Origin: Bacteroidetes bacterium GWA2_32_17
Lineage (GTDB): Bacteria > Bacteroidota > Bacteroidia > Bacteroidales > GWA2-32-17
Direction: 5' to 3'
Assembly: GCA_001769035.1 (NCBI GenBank)
Contig: MENF01000191.1
Span: 1-59,793, forward strand
Length of the DNA: 59,793 bases
This document shows positions 1-7,207 of the stretch, piece by piece (the first letter of the stretch is position 1; every line of letters starts with the position of its first letter). The translations under genes were made by a program, and so were the position numbers. A model generated the notes under the pieces. The model saw only the letters and a list, made by a program, of their open reading frames with translations, searched no databases and was not told the origin of the DNA.

Positions 1-70
1 CCAAACTTGGAATTTGGGATTTGGAATTTGGAGCTTTATACTATTATTACGATATTATAGACAAACTCTA
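1..70. repeat. Truncated end of a TA-flanked MITE-like element
   Basis: The first bases are built from TTGGAATTTGGG-like words, as in the interior of the element at 14097-14346. They end in TTATAGACAAACTC followed by TA at 69-70, which matches the right terminus of the TA-flanked family (TTATAGACAGACAC/TA). This is probably the right part of an element that begins outside the window. Confidence 0.5.
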
Positions 71-145
71 GATAGTCGTCTTTCAGACTTTAAATAAATA
101 ATTAAAAAAATATTTATAAAATATTTCATTTTAAAATAAATTTAA

Positions 146-153
146 TACCTTTG
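146..153 (+). promoter_or_regulatory. Promoter -7 box of rplU operon
   Basis: TACCTTTG matches the Bacteroidota -7 consensus TAnnTTTG and lies 28 bp before the rplU start codon, with no other promoter-like box between. It is the likely promoter of the rplU-rpmA pair. Confidence 0.6.
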
Positions 154-181
154 CAGTCCTTATAAAATAAATTTTTACATC

Positions 182-496
182 ATGTATGCTATAGTTGACA
201 TTGCAGGACAACAATTTAAGGTAGAAAAAGGCAAGAAATTGTACGTTAATCGCCTTGAAGCCACTGAAGGCAGTTCTTTGGAATTTGAAAAAGTTCTTTT
301 AATAGATAATGAAGGCAAAGTAAAAGTTGGTGCACCTACAGTAAAAGGAGCATCAGTTTCGGCTAAAGTTTTAAGTCATTTAAGAGGAGATACAGTTATT
401 GTGTTTAAAAAGAAAAGACGTAAAGGCTATCAAAAGATGAATGGTCATCGTCAATACCTTTCGCAGGTTGAAATAGAAGATATAAATTTAAAATAA
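182..496 (+). CDS. rplU: 50S ribosomal protein L21
   Basis: Ribosomal protein L21, a 23S rRNA-binding protein of the large subunit. The 104-residue product has the usual length and family pattern: [17 protein letters not shown] at the start, a [11 protein letters not shown] block in the middle, and the basic [16 protein letters not shown] stretch near the end that contacts rRNA. The ATG fits the family start and follows a TACCTTTG promoter box at 146-153. rpmA follows after 16 bp, so the two are cotranscribed, as is usual. Nothing looks unusual. Confidence 0.97.
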   Translation: MYAIVDIAGQQFKVEKGKKLYVNRLEATEGSSLEFEKVLLIDNEGKVKVGAPTVKGASVSAKVLSHLRGDTVIVFKKKRRKGYQKMNGHRQYLSQVEIEDINLK

Positions 497-512
497 TTAA
501 AAATATTCAGAT

Positions 513-785
513 ATGGCACATAAAAAAGGTGCGGGTAGTTCGCATAACGGTCGTGAATCGCACAGCAAACGGCTTGGAGTAAAAATTTACGGCGGTCAGC
601 TTGCAGTTTCGGGAAATATAATTGTACGTCAAAGAGGAACAGTACACTTTCCCGGCGAAAACGTTGGAATGGGTCGAGACCATACACTTTTTGCACTTAA
701 AAACGGAAGAGTTGTTTTTAAAAGAAAAAAGAACGACAAATCTTATGTTTCTATAGATACAGTAGAAGCAGTATCGGCAGAATAA
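513..785 (+). CDS. rpmA: 50S ribosomal protein L27
   Basis: Ribosomal protein L27, which reaches toward the peptidyl-transferase centre of the large subunit. The 90-residue product begins [24 protein letters not shown], without the N-terminal extension that Firmicutes cleave off. The typical [17 protein letters not shown] and [16 protein letters not shown] motifs follow. It is the second gene of the rplU-rpmA pair and is followed by a strong hairpin terminator at 806-841, so serS downstream is probably transcribed separately or by read-through. Confidence 0.97.
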   Translation: MAHKKGAGSSHNGRESHSKRLGVKIYGGQLAVSGNIIVRQRGTVHFPGENVGMGRDHTLFALKNGRVVFKRKKNDKSYVSIDTVEAVSAE

Positions 786-805
786 TTTTTTTTTTTCATA
801 TTTTT

Positions 806-841
806 ATCCCGATTTTTGCTTGTCAAAAATCGGGATTTTTT
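806..841 (+). terminator. Rho-independent terminator after rpmA
   Basis: A perfect 13-bp stem (ATCCCGATTTTTG at 806-818 with CAAAAATCGGGAT at 824-836) with a 5-nt loop is followed by a T run. It directly follows the rpmA stop codon. Confidence 0.85.
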
Positions 842-850
842 TAAAATATT

Positions 851-2125
851 ATGTTAACACTTAAACTTATTCAGGAAAATACAGAGTTTGTTATTGAACG
901 TTTAGCAGTTAAAAATGTTGATGCCCGTAAAACAATCGGAAAAATAATAGAACTCGATAATAAAAGAAAATCTGTTCAAAATCAGTCGGATAATAAACTT
1001 GCCGAACTCAATAAAGTATCGCAGCAAATAGGCGGATTAATAAAATCGGGGCAAAAAGAGCAAGCCGAAAAAGCAAAACAAGTTACTGTAAATTTAAAAG
1101 AAGAGATTAAACAATTTACACAACAGTTAGCCGATGCCGAAAACGAGCTTAAGGATGTACTAATAACACTTCCAAACCTACCACATTCATCGGTGCCAAA
1201 AGGAAAATCAGCCGAAAACAACGAAGTTGTCCGCACAGGAGGACCAGCTATTTTTGAAAATAGTAATCTGTTGCCCCATTGGGAATTAGCAAAAAAATAC
1301 GATATAATTGATTTCGACCTTGGAAATAAAATTACAGGTGCGGGATTTCCAGTTTATAAAGGTAAAGGAGCAAAATTTCAGCGTTCGTTAATCAGCTTTT
1401 TTTTAGACGAAGCTATAAATGCAGGTTTTCGAGAAGTAATTCCACCATTTATGGTAAACGAAGATTCGGGTTATGGAACGGGGCAACTTCCCGATAAAGA
1501 AGGACAAATGTATCATGATGCAACTGATAATTTTTATTTAATTCCTACTGCCGAAGTGCCTGTAACAAATATATTTAGAGATGTAGTTGTTAATGAATCA
1601 GATTTTCCTGTAAAATATACAGCTTATTCTCCTTGTTTTAGACGTGAAGCCGGTTCGTACGGAAAAGATGTTCGTGGATTAAACAGATTGCACCAGTTCG
1701 ATAAGGTTGAAATTGTTGTTATTGCAAATCCAAAAGATTCATACTCACAACTCGAATTAATGGTTAAACATGTAGAATCATTAGTTACAAAATTAGGTTT
1801 ACCATACAGGATATTAAGACTTTGCGGTGGCGACATGGGTTTTACATCGGCTTTAACTTACGATTTTGAGGTTTACAGCGAAGCTCAAAAACGTTGGTTA
1901 GAAGTAAGTTCGGTATCAAATTTTGAAACTTTTCAGGCAAATCGCTTAAAATTAAGATATAAAGACGATGCAACAAAAAAGAATCAGCTTGCACACACAT
2001 TAAATGGTAGTGCATTGGCTTTGCCACGAATAGTAGCTGCTTTGCTCGAAAACAATCAAACTTCAGATGGTATTATAGTACCCGAAGTATTAATTCCTTA
2101 TACTGGTTTTAAGATAATAAATTAG
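851..2125 (+). CDS. serS: Seryl-tRNA synthetase
   Basis: Class II seryl-tRNA synthetase charges tRNA-Ser with serine in the cytoplasm. The 424-residue product is of normal length. Residues 1 to about 110 form the tRNA-binding antiparallel coiled coil (rich in Lys/Glu, with LAELNKVSQQIGGLIKSGQK). The catalytic core follows, with motif 2 in the region TAYSPCFRREAGSYGKDVRG and motif 3 near the end in NGSALALPRIVAALLENNQ. The ATG lies just after the rpmA terminator. The order rplU-rpmA-serS is common in Bacteroidota. No truncation or odd residue is visible. Confidence 0.97.
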   Translation: MLTLKLIQENTEFVIERLAVKNVDARKTIGKIIELDNKRKSVQNQSDNKLAELNKVSQQIGGLIKSGQKEQAEKAKQVTVNLKEEIKQFTQQLADAENELKDVLITLPNLPHSSVPKGKSAENNEVVRTGGPAIFENSNLLPHWELAKKYDIIDFDLGNKITGAGFPVYKGKGAKFQRSLISFFLDEAINAGFREVIPPFMVNEDSGYGTGQLPDKEGQMYHDATDNFYLIPTAEVPVTNIFRDVVVNESDFPVKYTAYSPCFRREAGSYGKDVRGLNRLHQFDKVEIVVIANPKDSYSQLELMVKHVESLVTKLGLPYRILRLCGGDMGFTSALTYDFEVYSEAQKRWLEVSSVSNFETFQANRLKLRYKDDATKKNQLAHTLNGSALALPRIVAALLENNQTSDGIIVPEVLIPYTGFKIIN

Positions 2126-2139
2126 AGTTGTATTTTTTT

Positions 2140-2147
2140 TATCTTTG
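2140..2147 (+). promoter_or_regulatory. Promoter -7 box of lipoprotein gene 2164-2568
   Basis: TATCTTTG matches TAnnTTTG and lies 16 bp before the ATG at 2164, immediately after the serS stop codon. Confidence 0.6.
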
Positions 2148-2163
2148 TTAAAAAATTAATCCA

Positions 2164-2568
2164 ATGAAACGAATTACATTTATTTTATTTGTTGTTATTT
2201 CTGTTTTTCTAAATTCTTGTCAAAAAGAAGATGACCCCAATTCACAAAACACAAATATAATTGGCTCATGGAAAGTTTCAGAAAACAGCACAACTTATGG
2301 TCAACAGAATTATTATGTTGATATTTCGAGTGATACCACAGCTTCAAACAAAATAATAATTGACAATTTTTTTGGTCTGGGTTTAGGTAAAAGTGTACCC
2401 GCAACACAAAGTGGACAGACTCTTACAATATCAAATGCAATAATACCAGGATATATTTTTAATGGTACAGGAAGTATATCTTCAAATTATAATTCTATCT
2501 CGTGGAACTATAATGTAGATGATGGTAATGGACCTGAAAATGTTACCGCAACTTATACCAGATATTGA
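2164..2568 (+). CDS. Small lipocalin-like lipoprotein
   Basis: A 134-residue predicted lipoprotein of unknown function. Residues 1-18 are a hydrophobic signal ending in a lipobox (FLNSC, Cys19), followed by an acidic stretch (QKEDDPNSQNT) that in Bacteroidota often directs export to the outer face of the outer membrane. The mature part begins IIGSWKVSENS, the usual opening of lipocalin-like Bacteroidota lipoproteins, and continues as alternating beta strands with a closing NVTATYTRY strand. A TATCTTTG promoter box lies 16 bp upstream, and the gene appears monocistronic. The lipoprotein assignment is firm; the lipocalin fold is inferred from the GxW opening only. Confidence 0.75.
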   Translation: MKRITFILFVVISVFLNSCQKEDDPNSQNTNIIGSWKVSENSTTYGQQNYYVDISSDTTASNKIIIDNFFGLGLGKSVPATQSGQTLTISNAIIPGYIFNGTGSISSNYNSISWNYNVDDGNGPENVTATYTRY

Positions 2569-2653
2569 AATATATATATTCCTGATATTTAGACAGAATA
2601 AATTAAACTGCATATTTTACTTTTGTGGAATCCGATAGCGGATGCCTTGACCA

Positions 2654-2925
2654 TTTATTGCCACGACCTTCAGGTCGTGGGTTGAATTATGAAGAGGAGA
2701 AGCGGCTTTAGCCAAAATGTTTTTACTAAATCCGTGTAATTTCAAAATCTCATTATATTCCTCGGTTAACTTTCCGAAAGTTTGCCAAGCCACAAGCCGA
2801 GTTAACTTTCGGAAAGTTTGAAAATAATATTATTTTGGCTAAAGCCATGTTATTTATTTTAATATTCCACGACCTATTGGTCGTGGAATATAGATTATTT
2901 TCAACCTAAAGGTCGTGGCAATAAA
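2654..2925. repeat. Nested palindromic repeat element (REP/MITE-like)
   Basis: This stretch fills most of the 474-bp spacer before gldH. Its ends are inverted repeats (TTTATTGCCACGACCTT at 2654-2670 and its complement at 2909-2925). Inside are hairpins: CCACGACC/GGTCGTGG at 2661-2680 and again at 2867-2886, a long-range pair GGCTTTAGCCAAAAT at 2704-2718 with its complement at 2832-2846, and two opposed copies of AACTTTCCGAAAGTT near 2769 and 2805. No open reading frame is convincing. It looks like a mobile or formerly mobile non-coding element. Confidence 0.75.
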
Positions 2926-2970
2926 CATATTTATTTTGCAACAATTTATTTGGAAAGATGTCTATTATTT

Positions 2971-3002
2971 TTTGAAGTCTGAAATAAAAATAATTAGCTT
3001 TG
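2971..3002 (+). promoter_or_regulatory. gldH promoter
   Basis: TTTG at 2971-2974 and TAGCTTTG at 2995-3002 are 20 bp apart, matching the Bacteroidota -33/-7 pair. The chosen gldH ATG follows 40 bp after the -7 box. Confidence 0.6.
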
Positions 3003-3042
3003 CATAAAGCAAATATTATTTGTGTACAATAATCAATTTTCT

Positions 3043-3516
3043 ATGTTTAGAGTAATTAAATTTATTTTTATAGTTTCGTTAATGGCATTTATATTAACAT
3101 CATGCGATAGAAATAGAGTATTCGATGAAAATAAAGAAATTCAAAATACTGTTTGGAATCGTCATAATATTATTTCGTTTAAAGTACCTGTTACCGATAC
3201 ACTTTCGATAAATAAAATTTTTGTAAACATCAGACATGGTGGACAATATGAAAAAAGCAATATTTACATTTTTATTAATATTATTGACCCAAGTGGCAAT
3301 AAATTACGCGATACGGTTAATTGTATATTAGCCGACGATAAAGGAAAATGGTACGGAAGTGGTTTGGGCGATATTTTTAGTTGTCAGATTCTTTATAAAA
3401 ACAATATTTCATTTCCACATTCAGGAAATTATACATTTGAATTAGAACAAGCTATGCGCATAGATAATTTAAAAAACGTTGAAGATGTTGGTATTAGAGT
3501 AGAGAAAATTAAATAA
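3043..3516 (+). CDS. gldH: Gliding motility lipoprotein GldH
   Basis: GldH is a lipoprotein required for gliding in Flavobacterium johnsoniae and is part of the gliding/type IX secretion gene set. The 157-residue product has a hydrophobic signal ending in ILTSC, then the family pattern DRNRVFDENKEIQNTVWN, a DTLSINKIFVNIRH strand pair and a closing VEDVGIRVEKIK. I chose the ATG at 3043; a GTG at 3022 would add seven residues before the signal peptide and is less likely. The gene lies 9 bp before trmB. GldH homologues also occur in non-gliding Bacteroidota, so gliding itself is not proven. Confidence 0.9.
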   Translation: MFRVIKFIFIVSLMAFILTSCDRNRVFDENKEIQNTVWNRHNIISFKVPVTDTLSINKIFVNIRHGGQYEKSNIYIFINIIDPSGNKLRDTVNCILADDKGKWYGSGLGDIFSCQILYKNNISFPHSGNYTFELEQAMRIDNLKNVEDVGIRVEKIK

Positions 3517-3525
3517 TATTTAGCG

Positions 3526-4242
3526 GTGGGAAAAAATAAGCTTGCACGTTTTGCCGAAATGGAAACTCTGCCTAATGTTGTTCAGGTTCCTTTTAACGAA
3601 GCATTAAATACAAAATTTCAATTTAAAGGAATTTGGAAACAAGGGTTTTTTAAAAAAAATAATCCTTTAGTTCTGGAATTGGGTTGTGGTAAAGGCGAAT
3701 ATACCGTTGGATTGGCAAAACGATTTCCCGAAAAAAATTTTTTAGGAGTAGATATTAAAGGTTCCAGAATGTGGGTTGGTGCTAAAAAAGCTTTTAACGA
3801 AAAAATTTCAAATGTTGCTTTTTTAAGAACAAGAATTGAGCTTATTGATTCGTTTTTTGATACTTCAGAAGTTGATGAAATTTGGCTCACATTTCCCGAC
3901 CCGCAAGTTAAACCCCGAAGAGCAAAAAAAAGATTGACCTCATCAGAGTTTTTAACAAAGTACAGGAAGTTTTTAAAAAATGATGGGTGTATTCATTTAA
4001 AAACAGATAGTTTTTTATTATTCGATTACACACGAATGCTTTTGAATTATAATTCGTTGCAAATTGTTTCGGAAACTAATGATTTATATTCTTCAGAGTT
4101 TGCAGATGATATTAGAAGTATTCAAACTCATTACGAGTCATTATTTGTTGAGAAAGGTGAAAAAATCACATATTTAAAATTTAATATTTACTCACAAAAC
4201 AAAATTATAGAATTGCCCAATGAAGAGGAAATTAAGCAATAA
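3526..4242 (+). CDS. trmB: tRNA (guanine-N7-)-methyltransferase
   Basis: TrmB uses S-adenosylmethionine to form m7G46 in the variable loop of tRNAs. The 238-residue product has the SAM-binding motif VLELGCGKGEYTVGLAKR, the acidic strand end LGVDIKG and the conserved FPDP motif (WLTFPDPQVKPRRAKKRLT). The start is GTG at 3526. It is preferred because the translated N-terminus MGKNKLARFAEMETLPNV matches the usual Bacteroidota TrmB beginning. The 3' end overlaps the next gene by 23 bp, which suggests translational coupling. Confidence 0.93.
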   Translation: MGKNKLARFAEMETLPNVVQVPFNEALNTKFQFKGIWKQGFFKKNNPLVLELGCGKGEYTVGLAKRFPEKNFLGVDIKGSRMWVGAKKAFNEKISNVAFLRTRIELIDSFFDTSEVDEIWLTFPDPQVKPRRAKKRLTSSEFLTKYRKFLKNDGCIHLKTDSFLLFDYTRMLLNYNSLQIVSETNDLYSSEFADDIRSIQTHYESLFVEKGEKITYLKFNIYSQNKIIELPNEEEIKQ

Positions 4243-4591
4243 ATTAGTTGATTCAACTAGATTAAACAACAATTTTTTCGAAAGAGTGTTTGAAGTTGCC
4301 TGTAAAATTCCTGAAGGCAGAGTTACTTCTTACGGTGCTATTGCAAAATGTTTAGGTTCGGTACGTTCGGCTCGAATGGTGGGATGGGCAATGAATCAAT
4401 CACATTTTTGTAAATTTTATGTGCCTGCTCATAGAGTTGTAAACAGAAATGGGCTACTTACCGGTAAACATCATTTTGAAAATGAAAATCAAATGCAGGT
4501 GCAATTGTTAAGCGAGGGTATTGAAGTTATTGATGATAAAATAATAAATTTTAACAAATATTTTTGGGACCCTTGTAAAGAATTAATCTAA
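4220..4591 (+). CDS. Alkyltransferase-like (MGMT-family) protein lacking the acceptor cysteine
   Basis: The 123-residue product has the DNA-binding domain of O6-alkylguanine-DNA alkyltransferases: PEGRVTSYGAIAKCLGS (helix-turn-helix with Tyr), RMVGWAMNQ, then the active-site segment and NRNGLLTGKHHF. In active methyltransferases the active site reads PCHR; here it reads PAHR, so the alkyl-acceptor cysteine is replaced by alanine. That places it with alkyltransferase-like proteins, which bind O6-alkylguanine lesions and flag them for nucleotide excision repair. It overlaps trmB by 23 bp. Fold assignment is firm; the repair role is inferred from the family. Confidence 0.88.
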   Translation: MKRKLSNKLVDSTRLNNNFFERVFEVACKIPEGRVTSYGAIAKCLGSVRSARMVGWAMNQSHFCKFYVPAHRVVNRNGLLTGKHHFENENQMQVQLLSEGIEVIDDKIINFNKYFWDPCKELI

Positions 4592-4600
4592 ATAATTCTT

Positions 4601-4608
4601 TATCTTTG
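4601..4608 (+). promoter_or_regulatory. Promoter -7 box of the Mrp ATPase gene
   Basis: TATCTTTG matches TAnnTTTG, 15 bp before the ATG at 4624. Confidence 0.6.
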
Positions 4609-4623
4609 TAAAAAAATAATAAA

Positions 4624-5709
4624 ATGACAAACGAAGATATTTTAGAGGTATTAAAAACTGTTCATCATCCCCAAGAAAAAACAAATATTGTTGAGTCGGA
4701 AATGGTTGCAAATATTGCAATAGATGAAAAAAAAGTAAAAATAATTTTACAATTCAAAAAACCAGTTGACGCTTTAGCAAATTCTGTAAAAAGAAATTGC
4801 ATTCAAGCTTTAGTCGAAAAGTTTGGAAACGAAACAGAATTTGAAATTGAAAATTTGTTTAACGAAAGAAAAATTGATAAAAGACTTCCATTTAATGGCG
4901 TAAAAAATATTATTGCAATAGCTTCAGGAAAAGGTGGTGTTGGAAAATCAACTGTAGCAGTTAATTTAGCTGTTGCATTAGCACAACAAAGCTTAAAAGT
5001 CGGATTATTAGATGCCGATGTTTTTGGTCCATCAATACCTAAAATGTTTGGAATAGAAGATGCAAAGCCCCCAATGAAAGAGGTTGATGGCGTAAAATAT
5101 ATTTCAACTGTCGAAAAATATGGTGTAAAAACCATGTCGGTTGGCTTTTTTGTAAGTAAAGAACAGGCTCTTGTATGGCGTGGTCCAATGGCTACAAGTG
5201 CATTAAAACAACTTATAGAAGAAGGTTACTGGGGTGAACTTGATATTGTTTTAATTGATTTGCCACCTGGCACAAGTGATATTCATCTTACTTTAGTTCA
5301 AACAGTTGCAGTTACCGGAGCTGTTGTTGTAACAACACCTCAGGATGTTGCACTTGCCGATGCAATTAAAGGTATTAATATGTTTAGAACTAAAGATATT
5401 AATGTTCCTGTGTTAGGATTAGTTGAAAATATGGCTTGGTTTACCCCAGCCGAATTACCCGAAAATAAATATTATATTTTTGGCAACGGTGGTGGTGAGC
5501 GTTTGGCAAAAGAATTAAATATTAATTTATTAGGTCAAATTCCTATTATACAAAGTATATGCGAAGGTGGCGATAATGGAACTCCAGTTGCCCTTAACTC
5601 GCAAAGAGCTGATGGAAAGGCATTTGCCGAACTTGCCAAAAAAGTATTAGTTGCACTTGAAGAACGTAATAAATTTGAAGATACAAAAAAAGTAGTAATG
5701 AATAAATAA
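4624..5709 (+). CDS. apbC: Mrp/NBP35-family ATP-binding iron-sulfur carrier
   Basis: Cytoplasmic P-loop ATPase of the Mrp/ApbC family, thought to carry and transfer Fe-S clusters. The 361-residue product has an N-terminal MIP18/DUF59 domain (about 1-90) and then the deviant Walker A SGKGGVGKSTVAVNLA, the switch I region DADVFGPSIPKMFG and Walker B IDLPPGTSD. The CxxC pair many Mrp proteins carry after VENM is absent; the site reads WFTPAELPENKYY, which I recall as usual in Bacteroidota. A NifU-like scaffold gene follows after 7 bp, which supports a shared role in Fe-S assembly. Confidence 0.92.
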   Translation: MTNEDILEVLKTVHHPQEKTNIVESEMVANIAIDEKKVKIILQFKKPVDALANSVKRNCIQALVEKFGNETEFEIENLFNERKIDKRLPFNGVKNIIAIASGKGGVGKSTVAVNLAVALAQQSLKVGLLDADVFGPSIPKMFGIEDAKPPMKEVDGVKYISTVEKYGVKTMSVGFFVSKEQALVWRGPMATSALKQLIEEGYWGELDIVLIDLPPGTSDIHLTLVQTVAVTGAVVVTTPQDVALADAIKGINMFRTKDINVPVLGLVENMAWFTPAELPENKYYIFGNGGGERLAKELNINLLGQIPIIQSICEGGDNGTPVALNSQRADGKAFAELAKKVLVALEERNKFEDTKKVVMNK

Positions 5710-5716
5710 ATATTTT

Positions 5717-5953
5717 ATGAAAAAAGAAGAAATTTTAACAAAGGTAAATAATGTTCTTGATTCGGTACGTCCTTATTTACAGGATGATGGTGGAGATATT
5801 GAATTAATAGAAGTTACTGATGATATGATTGTAAAAGTACGTTTACAAGGTGCATGCGGAACTTGTCCTTACAGTCTTATGACTTTAAAAAATGGAGTAG
5901 AAGAAACTCTTCGTCGCGAAATTCCTGAAATAAAAGAAGTTGTTAGCGTGTAA
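5717..5953 (+). CDS. NifU-like Fe-S scaffold (C-terminal NifU domain)
   Basis: A 78-residue stand-alone NifU C-terminal (Nfu) domain that holds a [4Fe-4S] cluster for delivery to target proteins. The features are VRPYLQDDGGDIELIEV near the start, the cluster-binding GACGTCPYSLMTLKNGVE with the CxxC pair, and the tail LRREIPEIKEVVSV. It follows the Mrp ATPase gene by 7 bp and is almost certainly cotranscribed with it. Length and motifs are normal for the family. Confidence 0.93.
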   Translation: MKKEEILTKVNNVLDSVRPYLQDDGGDIELIEVTDDMIVKVRLQGACGTCPYSLMTLKNGVEETLRREIPEIKEVVSV

Positions 5954-6008
5954 AGAACTTTATTGCAATTCCCTTTTTTTGCGTATTTTTAAAAATATTA
6001 AATCAAAA

Positions 6009-7121
6009 TTAATTTACTATTATTTTTGATTTGTATTTGTTTTTTGTAGATGTTTGAATAATAAGAATATAATTTCCTTTTGCAATATTTGAAGTGTTAA
6101 TTTCAAATTCATTACCTTTTCCTTTGTTTTCAATAACAACTTGATTATTAATTCCATATAATGTATAGGTATAAGTTATACTATTATTTGTTTCGGGTAT
6201 TTTAATAAAAAATTTATTGTTTGTCGGATTTGGGTAAACGTTACTCTCGGCTAAAAGAATAGTATTTACTTCAACAGGCAGTAAAATTGTTGCTGATAAA
6301 TATGATACACATCCTGTAATTGAGGTTAAAAGGCAAGTATAAACTGTTCCTGGTACTGGATTATTTATTGTTATTGACATTGTTGTATCGCCAGTATCCC
6401 ATAAATATTCGAAACCAAAAGGAGCTGTAAGTGTAACCTGATCATAATTTTGTGTATAATTTACATGAATTTTATTTGAATCACAACCACAAGATAAATA
6501 TGCATAGCCAAAATGCCCTGATTGAGCACAATCATAAGTTGTAAATTCAAATGAAATACTTTGTCCAATAAAAGGAGACAAGTCAATACCTACTAAAGCC
6601 CAGTCCTTCCAACGAATGCTTCCAAAGGATTGAAATCCTGGAATAGAACCTCCTGAAACAATATAATATGAACCACATAACCCTACTGATGAGCCACTTG
6701 TTTGTAACTCTATATTAAATTTAGGTTGTTCTAATTGAGAATGAGATGGATCTTCCAAAACAACAGCATACCAGTAATAAAAAATTGCATTTGAAGAATC
6801 AATTGTAAAAGAATAAACTAATCTTTCGGCTTCGGCACCAACACTCTGGTTCCCCAAACGTGCTCCAACGCTTAATCCGGGAGGTAAAACACTTAACATA
6901 TTGTCTGTGTTATGGTCAGTTCCCGGAACATTCATAATTGTATGTCTTCCCGGTACTATGCCAGGTGTATAGCAACAACTATCATAAGTACCAGTATATC
7001 CTTGCCAATTAGTAAAATCCTGAAACGAAAAATTGGCATTTGGGCAACCATTTTGAGAAAAAACAGAAAAATTAAAAATTAATATTTCTGTAATAAATGT
7101 AAGAGAAATAAAGGTTTTCAT
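6009..7121 (-). CDS. Secreted protein with type IX (type A) sorting domain
   Basis: A 370-residue exported protein. Residues 1-23 are a signal peptide (ends SVFSQ). Residues about 24-215 form a domain with NGCPNANFSFQDFTNWQG, HTIMNVPGTD and SGHFGYAYLSC that is about three-quarters identical to the N-terminal domain of the upstream 1432-residue protein. A short linker domain (YLWDTGDTTMSITINNP) follows. The last 80 or so residues form a type A sorting domain (VYPNPTNNKFFI, ending YKSKIIVN), so it should be exported by the T9SS and retained or released at the surface. The 86-bp spacer to the upstream gene consists of repeat words (7122-7207). Function of the shared domain is unknown. Confidence 0.85.
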   Translation of the reverse strand: MKTFISLTFITEILIFNFSVFSQNGCPNANFSFQDFTNWQGYTGTYDSCCYTPGIVPGRHTIMNVPGTDHNTDNMLSVLPPGLSVGARLGNQSVGAEAERLVYSFTIDSSNAIFYYWYAVVLEDPSHSQLEQPKFNIELQTSGSSVGLCGSYYIVSGGSIPGFQSFGSIRWKDWALVGIDLSPFIGQSISFEFTTYDCAQSGHFGYAYLSCGCDSNKIHVNYTQNYDQVTLTAPFGFEYLWDTGDTTMSITINNPVPGTVYTCLLTSITGCVSYLSATILLPVEVNTILLAESNVYPNPTNNKFFIKIPETNNSITYTYTLYGINNQVVIENKGKGNEFEINTSNIAKGNYILIIQTSTKNKYKSKIIVN

Positions 7122-7207
7122 ATTTTTATAGTTTATTGATACTCAATCTTATCTCTCAACCTCAACTCTTAACCTCAACTCTTAACCTCAACCTCAACTC
7201 TTAATCC
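7122..7207 (-). repeat. Modular leader repeat before gene 6009-7121
   Basis: Read toward the gene (minus strand), this spacer is GGTTGAGG/GGTTAAGAGTTGAGG words, then AAGATTGA, then the block GTATCAATAAACTATAAAA and the ATG. The same block order precedes genes starting at 25396, 42898 and 35981. Confidence 0.7.

Noticed and set aside
3022-3042. GTG start for GldH
   Set aside because: It would put seven polar residues before the signal peptide; the ATG at 3043 gives a normal lipoprotein signal.
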